Positions 26,752 to 36,552 of a stretch of DNA of 64,000 bases are shown piece after piece. Positions within the stretch are counted from its first letter, which is position 1, and every line of letters starts with the position of its first letter. Both the position numbers and the translations under genes were made by a program. A model generated the notes under the pieces. The model ran no database searches and had not been told where the DNA came from. It saw only the letters and a program-made list of their open reading frames with translations. The stretch comes from Glandiceps talaboti (lineage: Eukaryota; Hemichordata; Enteropneusta; Spengelidae): the NCBI RefSeq assembly GCF_964340395.1, contig NC_135559.1, forward strand, positions 4,115,001 through 4,179,000, in the 5' to 3' direction.

Positions 26752-29700
26752 AGATAATTTGTCAATTGCAAATGTCTGTATTTTCTTTCTCTAATTTGTA
26801 ACCAAAAACATTGTGTTAGATGTAAAAAACATTGTATCGCTTATTTCAAACTCTACAGTCCCTCTGGTTTTAGTAGTACACCCACAACAAACAATTTCAT
26901 CTTTCACTAGACGTACTCATTATTATGGCTTTACTTCAATGTAGGTGTTTTTTAAACACAAGACACACAGCCTAATGTACTTCTGAGTTTGATACTTTCA
27001 TCATGTACACATATACGCCTCAGTTCAACAAGTCATATTCCTGCAGTGCACGTTATTTTGTATTTTATGCCACTTCATTACCTGATGATTTGCTCATGGT
27101 GTCCCTTGCATTGATTTCCATTATTGGATTTATCATGCTGTGACCGGAGGATGTTGCCTAGCAACACAAGGCTGCTCTGAATCGTGTCAATCTGCATCTG
27201 TGGCATGGCATCACCGGCAAACTATACACCAAAGATACAATAAATCACACCACATAAAACAAATATTTATTATATCTAGTTTGCTCACACTACATATATG
27301 TTATTTGTCAAATATTTGCTGATACATGTGATTCAATATTTTTTAAGTGACAGCAGTATGTTTGCTGCAGTTTAGAAACCCTAGTATTAAACAGACGGAG
27401 AAATCAGGCAAAATTTACACAGATTTCCATATAATATATCATCATTTTGGTGAAGAACACAGATAAAATGACTGGAAAACTCATTACAGAAACACTAAAT
27501 GATAATGAGTTGTTTATTTTTTCTATTTATTATTTAGAAACCCTAGTATTAAACAGACGGAGAAATCAGGCAAAATTTACACAGATTTCCATATAATATA
27601 TCATCATTTTGGTGAAGAACACAGATAAAATGACTGGAAAACTCATTACAGAAACACTAAATGATAATAAGTTGTTTATTTTTTCTATTTTATTTTTTTT
27701 TATTTATTATTTATTTATTATTTATTTATTTATGAATGTAATTTGTGTCACTTGTGTCTGAATAACTGACAACACTTTGACCAAAAGAACAAGATCTGAA
27801 CGAGATTCAGATTGCCCATTGTTCAGATAAAAAAGGGGAACATCAAAATAACAAGATCTGAACAAGATTCAAAATGCTAGTAGTTCAGATAGTAAAGGGT
27901 GATTATGGAAATAAATGATTTCACTATTGTGAACAAATAGTAAAAATAAAACTCATCACAACAGCTGCTCTCAGATTTTAATCAAATATGAGTATGCTTA
28001 TTATATTAACTGATCTTTTGATCCTCTGTCTACCAGGGGATTATTTTTTTACACAGAAAATTACAAATTTCAACAACATTAAAACAGGATTAACTATGCA
28101 ATCAAACTATGGATGGCTGTAACCAGTTCATGTTCCTATTTCACCTGTCAGCTTGCCTACTGATTGCATACTTAATCCTGTTTTAACACAGTCTCTTCCA
28201 TAGCTTGTAGTGGTACAATGATTCAGACCACATCCAGTGGGGGTTTTTTTTGCAGTTGCTTCATTGAAGGCATGTTGTGCAATCCCTAGGTAGGGATGGC
28301 TGAAAATACAACCCATAGCACCAAAGTAAAGTGTTTTCTGTATGTAACACAATCATTTCTAGTATCCATATCAAGTGTAAAAGTATCCTCTTTCATTTGC
28401 TAATTGACCACATTAGAAAGGCCACATGCTAGGCTTGTAAATAAACCAAATGAAACAGTATACTTTTACACTTTATGGGTGTTATGGGTTGTACAAGCTA
28501 GGCGTGAAAGATATTTATCGTTAGCCAAAAGGAGATTAGACTGCGTATGTGTTATAACCTAATTAATGCTTACAAATACTACATATTAATAAACAAACAA
28601 CAACTTACATCTTCCAAGATCTGCTTAATTTCTGTCACTATGGATTCTGCTACTCTTTGATCACAAAGTGATTTCTTCAAATCATACACCATGTTTTGCA
28701 GTTCTCGAAGTGGGCTTTCATTCTCCTTCCACAGGTTTCCACCATCAAGAAATTCTATTGGTGTTGACAGTTTTGCTAGTATTCTGGGTTTTTTTAAAAG
28801 AAGAAAAATAGATCAACTATTATGATTTAGAGTGACTGGAACACAGTTCAATTCAATTCAATAACTTTATTACCAGTATATGAATTCGGAAATTTGTCTT
28901 TAGGCTCAAAATACAATTTACAAAACAATTTACATAAGTACAATATACAATTCTGTGAGTTTAAAATGGCCTTCACAATGAGTTTAAAATATACACAGCT
29001 TTTGGATCAAACGATTTTTGAAGAGGTTTATTTCCTTGTAAGAGGCATTCTGTAACGACGTCCAGATGGGAGCTTATCAAAAGAGTTGTAAAGGGATGCA
29101 TGTGGTCATTGACAATTTTCTGAGCGTGAGCTTTCCTGTTAACTGCCATATGATAGTGACATGGCAATGTAATTTGATGACAGCCAATGATCTTCTCTGC
29201 AGCTCCCTCTTTCCTATGGTTAAATTCACACAGAGCAGTGTAGTAGTGACACAAAGAAAAATATTGGGGAATAATATTTCTATATGCACAGTCCAAATAA
29301 GTTAATGAAAGCTGTAATTTCGAGAATTCTTTTTTTTTTTGTCTAAACAAGGATTTTGTCAAAAATCTAGAGCTGAGACAAAACTTACCTTATGCATAGA
29401 GAGAAGATAGTTGGGTCATTATCAGCAAAGATTATGATAGGAATTAGGTCCTGGAAGACAAAAAGACAGTACAGAGTAGGGTCATTAACAGTGAAGATTA
29501 TCATATAGGAATCACATTCACTAATATCCATGTCGTTAGTTTTAATCAGCTGACTGTGATACATATGTTGTCTCACACATTCATTCACTAATATCACACT
29601 GTATATTTAAAACTGAGTTTATTAATCAGCTGACTGTGATACGTATGCTGTCTCACACATTCATTCACTAATATCTCACACACTGTATGTTTAAAACTTA

Positions 29701-32700
29701 GTTTTAATCAGCTGACTTGGTACATCTGCTGTCTCACACATTCATTCACTAATATCTCACACACTGTATATTTAAAACTGAGTTTATTAATCAGCTGACT
29801 GTGATAGCTATATTGTGTCACATCTTCATTCACTAACACCCATGTCCTACGTTTAAAAACTTACAGTTTTAATGAGCTGACTGATAGCAATGCTGTGTCG
29901 CACATTTCTTTTTCTTTTATCTTCATACTGTATATTTGTCAACACTTCTTCTAGGCTTTCTGCAACAAACATCATTTCAAGATCTATCATTTCTGTATCA
30001 ATGCTTTAAGTTTTTATCATTATTATCAGTCTTATCTGATGATGTCATATTCATCACTCGATTTTCATTGATTGATTAGAAAGACTTTACTTACTTTAAT
30101 TGTAGTATAGTTCGCTATATGCATAATGATCACTAAGATCATCTCCACCATATAGTCAAACTGGATACTCTAGCACATTCAGTTTTTACCCCCCAAAAGC
30201 CATAGTATGGTATTGGAGAGTTGATATAAACGTGATCACAATACTGTTTCATGTCCAAATTTTCTTTCTGATCCAACAATGGCCTTTTCAGATCAGTATA
30301 TAACAAATCTACTGGTGTTAACCAATTATTTTACCAAGGTTTTGGTTAAAACAATGGTACAGGGTATAGAAATCTAACTAATGTAAACACATTTGTAAAC
30401 CTGTATGGCTCTCTCCCTCAGGTGTCTCAAACCCTACTATAGAAGCAACTCAGATTCAGTGGTCACTGCCAGAGGAGAGAGTGAGAAACTATCCATCAAG
30501 TTCTGCTCTGGGAACCACAGCACAGGAAAAGGTCAAAAGGGAATCCTGCTACAACCTTTGTTGACACTTTGGCACAAGACTACCAGCAACTATGCAATAT
30601 AAAAATCATTTTGAATGAAATGGGCTAGGATTCCACTAAACACTATTTCTGGTATTACATTGAGTGTACTGAGGACCAGATCTATGCACATTTCATGTAT
30701 TTTCGCTGGACTGTCAAGATTATATTCCATGAAAGCTATCCACAATTCAGTATTGCATCTGCTTCAGACTCCTACAGTGTGCAAGTACAACAGTAGGTAA
30801 AAGTAAAATTTACGTGACTTTGTGTTCTCTAGCGATTTTACTCATGTCCCCAACCAACGTGATCTATAATAGTTGTATCAGATTATCCCTCTCTGTTACC
30901 ATGGTTTCTAAACCTTTATAAAAAATTCATGACTGCAATATAAGACTGCTCATGTGTTATTTAAGATGCATGCATAATTAATGAGACTCGGCAATTTATT
31001 CGAACACATGATTCCCAGAAGAATTGCTAAATATTACAAAGCTCAGCAGTGTTCACGCTGCTGATCGGACCATTTTCACAGGTTTTTTTTACGTCGAATT
31101 AATGTGAAATTCACTTATTTTCTATCGAACATCAGTAGAATGTGTTGTTTTGAATATGTTTAGGTCACAGTTTCGGGTGTACATGTACGCCAAATACATT
31201 TACAGGCAGTGCTCGGCAAAATTTTCACCGATAAAAATTTGACCAAATTTGACGTTTTTGTCAAGAATTTTGCTTCCACCAACCAATAATTGTTTCATAC
31301 ATCGATTCACTAGGTATGTTTACCGTAAGTCTGTATTCGAAGTTTCATGAAAATTGAACAGCAAATTTCTATGAAGAAGTCAACAGTGTATGCTACAGAT
31401 CTACGGGCCTCGCCAAGCCAGCAATTCTTCCCCGTCTACCATTGTTGTTGGACCCAATCTGATTAAAATCCGACGTAGATGTCGGCTAATCGTTCATTGC
31501 TATTTTACCTTCATTATTTTACCTGATTTGACCTTCTTGGTACATGTTTACATTTTTTAGCCTGATCGCCTCCTCTACATCTGAACTGGCGCACATGCCA
31601 ATGAATTTCTGCTCAGTGAGACACACAGCCAATCAGGTTGCATCTTACTTGTCATGGGCATACATGTACGCACTGAATATCAACAAGCATCAACAAACAT
31701 TGAATAAAATAGCAATGAACGATTAGCCGACATCTACATTGGATTTTAATCAGATTGTCGTTGGACCATACTGGTCACAACAAATACTGGTAACAAAATA
31801 AACTGGCATGTATATACTCCTACAGTGTCTGATATTTGTTTCTGGTCTGTTTGAAATTTAGCTATGGATGTGAGACATGAGGCTGTTCATATACATTGGA
31901 AGACTTGGCTCATTTATATTACTCCCTCAGGGTTATGCCTGTTGGTTGATAATATGTTAGTTTTCATACAAGCTGGTGTACTACTAAGCACATATACAAT
32001 CAAACCTACATAAGCCTGTCATTACGCAAGAGTGCACCACAATTAAGTACAAATACGAATCAACAGAAAGAAAACATGCATAAGGTTTTTCACCAATGAA
32101 CAGTGTAATGGGAAATAAAAATTTGGATTTTCAATTTAATTCACAATTAATTCATATATATTTTATATTAGATTAATATTAGATTAATATTAGTATACTT
32201 ACAAAACAAATCTTACTCATAGCTTCATTCATATGTTTATTTGACAAGGGTAACGCAAAAAATAATTAGGTTTAGAGTGAAATATATGCATATTAATTAG
32301 CTCCATTTATATATTCAACAATATTTTTGTACATTTCCTTCTTATTTCTTGAAACCAATTTTCATAAATTTCCAGATCTGGTCAGACTATATAGAATGTC
32401 GTATAAGACTTAGATTCAGGCTGCAAATGAAATACTTTCCATCTTTATTGTCCTTCACTCATATTCATTCACGGTTATTTGCATAAAATCTTCAAAGTAA
32501 GCATACAAATGTATTCTTTATTCTAATATCCAAGATTGATCACATAGAAAAACATTTATAGACTTGGTCAAAAGAGGGCGCTCTACAAGTTTGATGTATT
32601 TTGGAACTATATAGGGCCACATTCTAGTACATTCAGAATTGACTAAATACAGATGGTGTATAGTTACTACCACTCAACTGGGATTAGTCTCATGAAATTG

Positions 32701-33287
32701 TAACTTTTGTCGTGTTTTTATTGAAAGGTATGATTAACATGAAAGTTAAAACTATTCTGAAGTGCAAACCCTATGGTATGTATAAAATTCAGCATTCTTT
32801 TAATGAATCACTGTAGAAAATAGTACTTTAATTGATATTAGGCCTTTTGTTGTTGAAAACAATTTTTTATTGTCTAATGTTATAAAGAGATGAAAAAATA
32901 TGCTAATAATATGCAAATTAATATGTACATGAGGATGCCACGTTTTGTAAACCATGAAGAAGCCCTCGGAATCTGGGATTGAATCACTGGTACTAGTAAT
33001 GTACAAGTGTAATGCTGAGCAGGATGATTGTAGCACGTAGGCTTGGATTTCTGATTTGACAATGTCATTCACCAGAACATAGAGCCAGTGTGTCGAGCAA
33101 GTCTCTCTAGGCTGGTGAGATTCATAAATGTGAGTACATGTTACAAAAAAAAAAGTGTGACTAAAAGTATGATAAATAACAAACCTTCACAGGAGTCTGA
33201 AACAACGTAGACGTTTCCCATGTAATAGCCGAGGTTTGATGATATGGCATTCAGGCCATCATCGCCTGTCATTATATGCCACTCCAT
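8348..33287 (-). CDS. tim: TIMELESS, insect/clock type (TIM1), 21 exons, C-terminal end not found
   Basis: Homologue of Drosophila-type TIMELESS, the PERIOD partner of the insect clock, paralogous to the replication-fork protein TIMELESS/TIMEOUT. Exons in transcript order (minus strand): 33287-33185, 29959-29865, 29450-29389, 28783-28609, 27221-27082, 25792-25732, 25055-25002, 23491-23330, 22323-22151, 21667-21598, 20192-20110, 19657-19481, 18706-18588, 15381-15189, 14836-14638, 13599-13487, 12678-12627, 12252-12141, 11008-10904, 9469-9269, 8468-8348. Each has AG/GT borders and all phases join without a stop: 2570 nt, 856 codons plus 2 nt. The start [11 protein letters not shown] matches the MEW start of fly TIM; an acceptor ends one base before the ATG, so a 5'UTR intron is likely. 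The last exon ends in phase 2, so at least one more exon lies at lower coordinates. Intact phases argue for a living gene. Assignment to TIM1 rather than TIMEOUT rests on remembered motifs, not on a tree. Confidence 0.85.
10282..10399. mobile_element. 118-bp foldback element, 31-bp TIRs
   Basis: Arms 10282-10312 and 10369-10399 are inverted repeats with one mismatch (CTTTACGGCC...). Weaker inverted similarity continues outward (about 10258 to 10424), so the true ends may be wider. No clear target-site duplication. Between timeless exons 19 and 20. Confidence 0.65.
11263..11445. repeat. Dispersed repeat of about 190 bp (three copies in timeless introns)
   Basis: Shares an ordered series of blocks with 24675-24880 (GGCTGAATGAAGAA, CAATTTTGAACA, CGACGTAGAC, TGTAGAACAACCA, CCGTATTTTTTG) and, inverted and partial, with 19680-19850. 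Non-coding; class unknown. Confidence 0.6.
13800..13900 (-). mobile_element. LINE-like 3' end (minus)
   Basis: On the minus strand AAAGGGATTCAATAAATAAA continues as an AATA repeat, a non-LTR 3' tail, in the intron upstream of timeless exon 16. Confidence 0.35.
14638..21667 (-). CDS. tim: timeless exons 10-15: central conserved domain
   Basis: Exon 10 (21667-21598): [18 protein letters not shown], like the LLKEFTVDFLLKGY helix of fly TIM. Exon 11 (20192-20110): [16 protein letters not shown], like DTSHFFWLVTYFLKF. Exon 12 (19657-19481): [20 protein letters not shown]. Exon 13 (18706-18588): [19 protein letters not shown]. Exon 14 (15381-15189): [20 protein letters not shown]. Exon 15 (14836-14638): [17 protein letters not shown] then [19 protein letters not shown], the most conserved family block (ILxMMHHIxGDL). 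Introns carry a 67-bp minisatellite, long GT/GTAT/TTTG microsatellites and MITE copies. A 26-bp piece of exon 13 recurs 83 bp upstream in the transcript (18755-18780). Confidence 0.85.
15411..15700. repeat. Dispersed repeat of about 290 bp (pair with 51183-51480)
   Basis: Shares GTTTGGTTCCGGTTACC, AATAGTGGATGCAGAAACT, GATGAGAAGAAACCAATAAC, GGAAAACATAACTACCTGAA and AACCACACAATC in the same order with 51183-51480. The two outer ends are weakly inverted (ATTGTTTGGTT / AACCACACAAT), so a MITE is likely. Confidence 0.6.
16189..16934 (+). repeat. Dispersed element of about 110-bp repeats with a microsatellite tail
   Basis: Five degenerate copies of a 105-115-bp unit (GGCTGTTGCTATGGGCGTGG ... ACATTTTTTGAATGT) are followed by a conserved module (ATTTTGATTTGAACAATTTC ... 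GGTCCAGCAGTTTTTGACTT) and then (CA)n and (CAGA)n. The same end module and microsatellite type close the region 43550-44645. Confidence 0.7.
17271..17370. mobile_element. MITE family with CGCAAACCA ends (copy 1 of 4)
   Basis: About 90-100 bp, ending with CGCAAACCAGAG and its partner CTGTGGTTTGCG. Other copies: 4887-4980, 41580-41671, 51938-52023, in both orientations. The shared interior includes a TTATTATTTC/GAAATAATAA block next to one end. The terminal inverted repeat is short (about 9 bp) and imperfect. Confidence 0.6.
18865..18904. repeat. (ACA)n/(ACT)n microsatellite
   Basis: About 10 CAA units then CTA units, within a timeless intron. Confidence 0.9.
19050..19206. repeat. (GTAT)n/(GT)n microsatellite
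   Basis: GTAT repeats interrupted by a GT block, in the intron upstream of exon 13 (transcript sense: between exons 12 and 13). Confidence 0.95.
19680..19850. repeat. Dispersed repeat, inverted partial copy of the 11263 family
   Basis: CATCACGACAACCTGTGTCTA and GAGTCGAAATGTTCCAAA match the reverse complement of 24675-24880. Confidence 0.5.
20328..20502. repeat. (GT)n/(TTTG)n/(TGTATC) compound microsatellite
   Basis: GT runs interrupted by seven TTTG units and TCTGTATC steps; intronic, between timeless exons 10 and 11. Confidence 0.95.
20990..21600 (+). repeat. Minisatellite, 67-bp unit, 9 copies
   Basis: The unit reads TTGATAGCAGTAATCAATAC ... AAGACAGAAATAAGTCTGAC then a TGGACTTTTACTTTAAG spacer. 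Two copies lack the GTCT step and are about 63 bp. The array abuts timeless exon 10 (acceptor at 21668), and its last repeat runs to the donor of that exon (21598). The upstream flank (20820-20990) and the unit recur inverted at 7561-7930. Confidence 0.85.
22151..27221 (-). CDS. tim: timeless exons 5-9: second part of N-terminal domain plus acidic serine linker
   Basis: Exon 5 (27221-27082) carries [18 protein letters not shown], equivalent to the LLLLRNVLH helix of the family. Exon 6 (25792-25732) is [20 protein letters not shown]. Exon 7 (25055-25002) is [18 protein letters not shown]. Exon 8 (23491-23330) begins [16 protein letters not shown] and becomes serine-rich. Exon 9 (22323-22151) is an acidic serine linker including [15 protein letters not shown]. 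In fly TIM this region is a long phosphorylated acidic linker; here it is much shorter, which accounts for most of the size difference. Whether the serines are CK2 or GSK3 targets is inference. Confidence 0.8.
22366..22632 (+). mobile_element. tRNA-derived SINE-like copy
   Basis: A tRNA-like head (GTTACACCACCTGCCTCTTA, box-B-like GGGTTCAAGCC) is followed by a body and the tail AAAGAACTATCCAATATAAA plus an ATT repeat. The same tail ends the sequence at 37770-37893 (AAGAACTATCCAGTATAAAT). Lies between timeless exons 8 and 9. Confidence 0.5.
23665..23892 (-). pseudogene. Possible hAT-transposase-derived fragment
   Basis: A 75-codon minus ORF with [20 protein letters not shown] and [13 protein letters not shown] resembles the FxxxxWP..., G...L..L..HF..., EW..LK pattern seen in hAT/ZNF862-like proteins. 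It lies in a timeless intron (between exons 7 and 8), and including it would break the match to TIM, so it is not a timeless exon. Assignment is from memory of the pattern only. Confidence 0.3.
24675..24880. repeat. Dispersed repeat, second copy of the 11263 family
   Basis: Same orientation as 11263-11445. Extra sequence (ATTTCGACTCATTATATATTT) is present here and, in part, in the inverted copy at 19680-19850, which suggests the copy at 11263 carries a deletion. Confidence 0.6.
26670..26749. repeat. (CA)n microsatellite
   Basis: Preceded by 26515-26630, which matches 15840-16065 (CTGA.AGCA, ATCTCACTGTGAACA, CCAATGGC..TGTAGCACAACTG), so this microsatellite too ends a dispersed element. Confidence 0.9.
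27371..27694. repeat. Recent 162-bp tandem duplication
   Basis: 27371-27532 and 27533-27694 are almost identical (both start TTTAGAAACCCTAGTATTAA), with one substitution (GATAATGAG / GATAATAAG) before the T-rich 3' end. Intronic in timeless. Confidence 0.85.
28609..33287 (-). CDS. tim: timeless exons 1-4: N-terminal TIMELESS domain, first part
   Basis: Exon 1 gives [16 protein letters not shown], matching the conserved LGxxxGxxYxV start of the family. Exon 2 (29959-29865) gives [20 protein letters not shown] and then [11 protein letters not shown]. Exon 3 (29450-29389) gives [18 protein letters not shown]. Exon 4 (28783-28609) gives [11 protein letters not shown], then [20 protein letters not shown], equivalent to the VRILVNLTxPxE block of fly TIM. 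These are armadillo/HEAT-like helices. Intron 1 is about 3.2 kb. Intron 2 holds degenerate tandem copies of exon 2 and exon 3 pieces. Intron 3 holds a LINE 3' end (28850-29362). Confidence 0.85.
28850..29362 (-). pseudogene. LINE 3' end inside timeless intron 3
   Basis: A 129-codon minus-strand ORF (29362-28973) ends with [20 protein letters not shown] and [13 protein letters not shown]. This parallels the RT C-terminus of L2/CR1-like LINEs (HPLHHxFxLLPSGRR..., NSFxPxAxxLLN). It is followed by a 3' UTR that ends in a short ATTGA repeat (minus strand, around 28850-28865), as in LINE tails. Same strand as timeless. Confidence 0.5.
29456..29862 (-). repeat. Degenerate copies of timeless exons 2 and 3 in the intron between them
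   Basis: Four units of about 82 bp (starting near 29539, 29616, 29699 and 29781) each repeat the exon-2 segment seen at 29865-29945 (TCAGCTGACTG...CTCACACATTCATTCAC). 29456-29518 repeats exon 3 (GGGTCATTAACAGTGAAGAT versus GGGTCATTATCAGCAAAGAT). Confidence 0.75.
31455..31757. mobile_element. MULE-like non-autonomous element with 52-bp TIRs
   Basis: Arms 31455-31506 and 31706-31757 are inverted copies with about 2 mismatches (ends CAATCTGATTAAAATCC). The flanks TTGTTGGACC (31445-31454) and TCGTTGGACC (31758-31767) form a near-perfect 10-bp direct repeat. Long TIRs and a 9-11-bp duplication fit Mutator-like elements. The core of about 200 bp has no coding capacity. It lies in timeless intron 1. 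Confidence 0.65.
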
Positions 33288-33359
33288 ACTGTGTAAAGAA
33301 AAACAAAGATTATGAGTGACTACAAGCCAACAGTCATATATCATATAAACCAACCCTTT

Positions 33360-33990
33360 GCCCCTGGGGGTAGGGGTGGGGGATTACTCCCACCTATTGG
33401 GTACACGTATGTGCCGCCGCCCTATGGGTAGGTTTTTCACCCTTCAAAATGGGTACTGTCTTTTTAGAGCTAAAATGAGTCTAAAATGGGGTCCACTTTC
33501 CACATTTTTACCTCCTGTAAGGGTATTTGCATACTTAATGATTTTAGGTAACTAGGTTGTATCTTAAAAATGCAAGCTTCAAATTGTGTATAATATGGTA
33601 CATATATCAGCCACAATAATATGCACCACTCCTATGAAGTTTGTTGCTACAACTTTTACCTTTAATGAGTATTTTGAATAATGAACGATATTCAGTAATT
33701 AAGCAGTAACATGAACTCTTCAAATTCTGTATAATTTGGCACATACATTAACCTAAGAAAGCACGCTTTTCCAAAAACAAAGCCTGTTACTATAGTTTTT
33801 CTAGGTTAATGAGTTATTTGTATATTTAGTGATTTCCTTATGGGAGGCATTCAGTTTAAATCTGGTTTTTTAATTTTGTTTGGTCTAAAATGGGGTCCTG
33901 GAAAGAACTCCTTAATAAATTCTTGACTAGTGCGGAATTTCCGGGAATTTACCCTGGAATTTTCCCTAAGAATTTTCTCCTGCTAATTCA
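33360..33990. repeat. Probable dispersed element with GGGTA-rich words
   Basis: The 5' part is rich in GGGTA/TGGGTA words (GGGTAGGGGTGGGGGATTAC, GTACACGTATGTGCCGCC). Its style matches high-copy elements I associate with marine invertebrate genomes. Only one copy is in the window, so this is a guess from style. Confidence 0.3.
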
Positions 33991-34677
33991 CTGGTTGACA
34001 TTTTTATATCGGTGACTATGAGATAGCATGGAGTCTGGGGTTGACAGCATTAGCCCCCTACCAGATCTGGCCAGTGGTATCCCCCTTGAACTGAACAATA
34101 CGACTTATCGTATACCAAATTCAACTCTAAAGGTGACATACATTTTTTGTACAAAGTAAGTAATACAATATAGACAGGTACATATAATCCTTTCATCAGG
34201 ACAATATGCACTATGACTGCAACAAAACATAATCTGACACCAGTAGTTTCATGTGAGGAACTATATGTGGCGTATAAAGGTGTAGCATTGGCCTAGACAC
34301 AGAGACCAAAATCGTCATTCATTTAACATGTCCATTCACATAAGGGTATCCATAGACTCTACAATAAGTCGTAATGTTCAGCCCTATCACTGTATCAGGC
34401 TTCTCGTGAGTGCTGGCTGATAGTGTGGCATTAATGCCTGTATCTTACAGACTAGGTAGCCAAGAGAATTGATTTGAAATTTACTACAAAACATTCATTT
34501 CATCAATTGACATATAAAGCTATAGTTCCTTTGCATTATGAATACGTGCCGGAGATTAATCAAAGGAATAAACCTTTGCAGGAACTGCAGGAAGACATGG
34601 TAATAACCAATGCAGGCTATGCTACTGGACGTAGGTCAATTTACTTTTTTGAACCCTGAACAATACTTTAGGTATTC

Positions 34678-34838
34678 CTAAAATTCAGAAACTGTCTCAA
34701 GAATGAAAAGATCCCCGAGTGCTATCTTTTTGTTCATTGAATGTCGAATAGCAGTCACCATGATTTCCATCCCAATGGTTTTCATTGCAATGAGAGTTTT
34801 GAAATATAGTGATATGTTTTTTCCCTGGGTTCTCATCT
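34678..34838 (-). other. Possible terminal exon, unassigned
   Basis: A strong acceptor-like tract (atatgtgtttcag) is followed by about 52 open codons (MRTQGKNISLYF, GMEIMVTAIRHSMNKKIALG) and a TAG. The composition looks coding, but I recognise no family. It lies between the HLTF-like exon and the timeless ATG on the same strand, so it could be a 3' exon of the former or chance. Confidence 0.2.
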
Positions 34839-35589
34839 CTGAAACACATATGCAAATTGAATGGAAAGAATAACTGTCAGTTGTTTGTGTTTTTCGTTTT
34901 GACAACATCATTGAATAAAGGCTTATAATGTCCTTCACATCTCATTCTTTAACATTATCAGAGGTGTGATCATAATGACGTGTCATTCTTTCATTTTATG
35001 TGTCAAGTTCATACTGTAATGTAATTTCAGTCAATTTACAAGTTCGCTAACAACAATAAAACAAAACTTTGACTTGAGAGCATTTAGTCAACGGTCAGGT
35101 GAAAATGGCCATTATATTATATTATTTGGCAGAGTGCTATCAAATTGCTATCTACATGTATCATAGTAATAGTATCAAACAACCTGCACCGGTACCATTC
35201 TATACATACATGTACATGTATGCTTTCAAACTGCCTGCAATCATTAGTATACCTTTCTCCAGTGTCATTTTTCTCATATTCTTTTATGGTAGTATTTACT
35301 TTATTTGACAAAAAATTACAATCTAAATCTTAAAATAAATATATCATTATCAGTAAACAATCAGAATTGTTTCCTAAAATATCAACAGACACCCTAGTCT
35401 AGCTGCTAGACCTCGGGTTTTCTTCTGATAGATATGAGGGTGGAACACGTTGGGGATATCACTTTCACAAGCAACGTTTGTTCCACTTCACAGTGAGCAG
35501 AATAGCCTGAGGGGTCTAGCAGCAAGACTACAGTACAGACACCCACTTCTTAGAAAACTACAATCCTTAAAGATTAATTTTTAATAAGT

Positions 35590-36040
35590 CAAATGGAAGT
35601 TGCTGGCAGGATTTCCAGGGTAAATTATCCATAATTTATTACTTTGAACGCATCTTAAATCTGTACATGTAGTTGGTTACTGGCAGGATTTCCATGGTAA
35701 TTCAAATTATAGATTCAAAGATCATCGTAATTCTGCAGAGGCAGTGAAATTCAAGCTGGCTATGGTTGCACGCAGGATTTCCAGGGTATTAATTTAAATA
35801 ATCGCTCAATGAAGAACACCTTATATGTCACAAGTACTATGTTGCCTCATAGGCAGTGAAAGGGAAGCTGGTGATGATTGCAAACAGGATTTCCAGGGTA
35901 ATTTTAAAATTATCACTTCAAAGAACATCTGAAAGTGTCGAGGTTGCCTCATACTACAGTGAACAGGAAGGAAGCTGGCTATGATTGCAGGCTTGATTTC
36001 CAGGGTAATTTTAAATTATCAAGATCTCTTTTAACATCTT
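35590..36040. repeat. Degenerate tandem repeat, about 90-110-bp unit, 5 copies
   Basis: The word CAGGATTTCCAGGGTAA recurs at about 35606, 35686 (one change), 35774, 35886 and 35993 (changed), with GGAAGCTGG.ATGATTGCA between them. Just downstream, in the minus sense, of the HLTF-like exon. Confidence 0.65.
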
Positions 36041-36115
36041 GCAATAACATGTAAACCTTTCAACAATGGGTTACTGACAATGACATGATTTCTAGGGAAA
36101 TAAAAATGCATGCTA

Positions 36116-36345
36116 TCAATAGGGAACTTGCAAACCCACCATGTTGAATGTTGCATTATGGGGAATGTGATAATTATTACTAATCAATTAGCTTTGTAAA
36201 CAATGTTGATACATTGTTTGTAACCACAAATAATCAATTCATAGTTATCCTGACAATTGTGGGAGGTTAATTTTATCAGTAGCTCCAGATTAGGTATTAC
36301 AATAACCACAGATAATCCCATAGTCCTTTGCGTCTGAGCATGCTC
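36116..36345. repeat. Dispersed repeat, inverted copy of the 2317 family
   Basis: Reads AGGGAACTTGCAAACCCACC at one end and CCTTTGCGTCTGAGCATGCT at the other, the complement of 2317-2556. Confidence 0.65.
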
Positions 36346-36552
36346 AGCCCAGATTGCAAGTTCCCTATCGCATGGCTTCCTACATCTACTTTTACTTCAG
36401 GAAGAAAATTGTCCATTTGTACTGACAATTAAAACAATTTTTCTTTATAACTGCATTAGCTGCAACTGAACATGTTTTGATGAGTGGAGAACACAACGTA
36501 TCTTACAGTCTAACCCTGGTAGATAATACAGGTTGTTTGTGAAAGTACTTAC

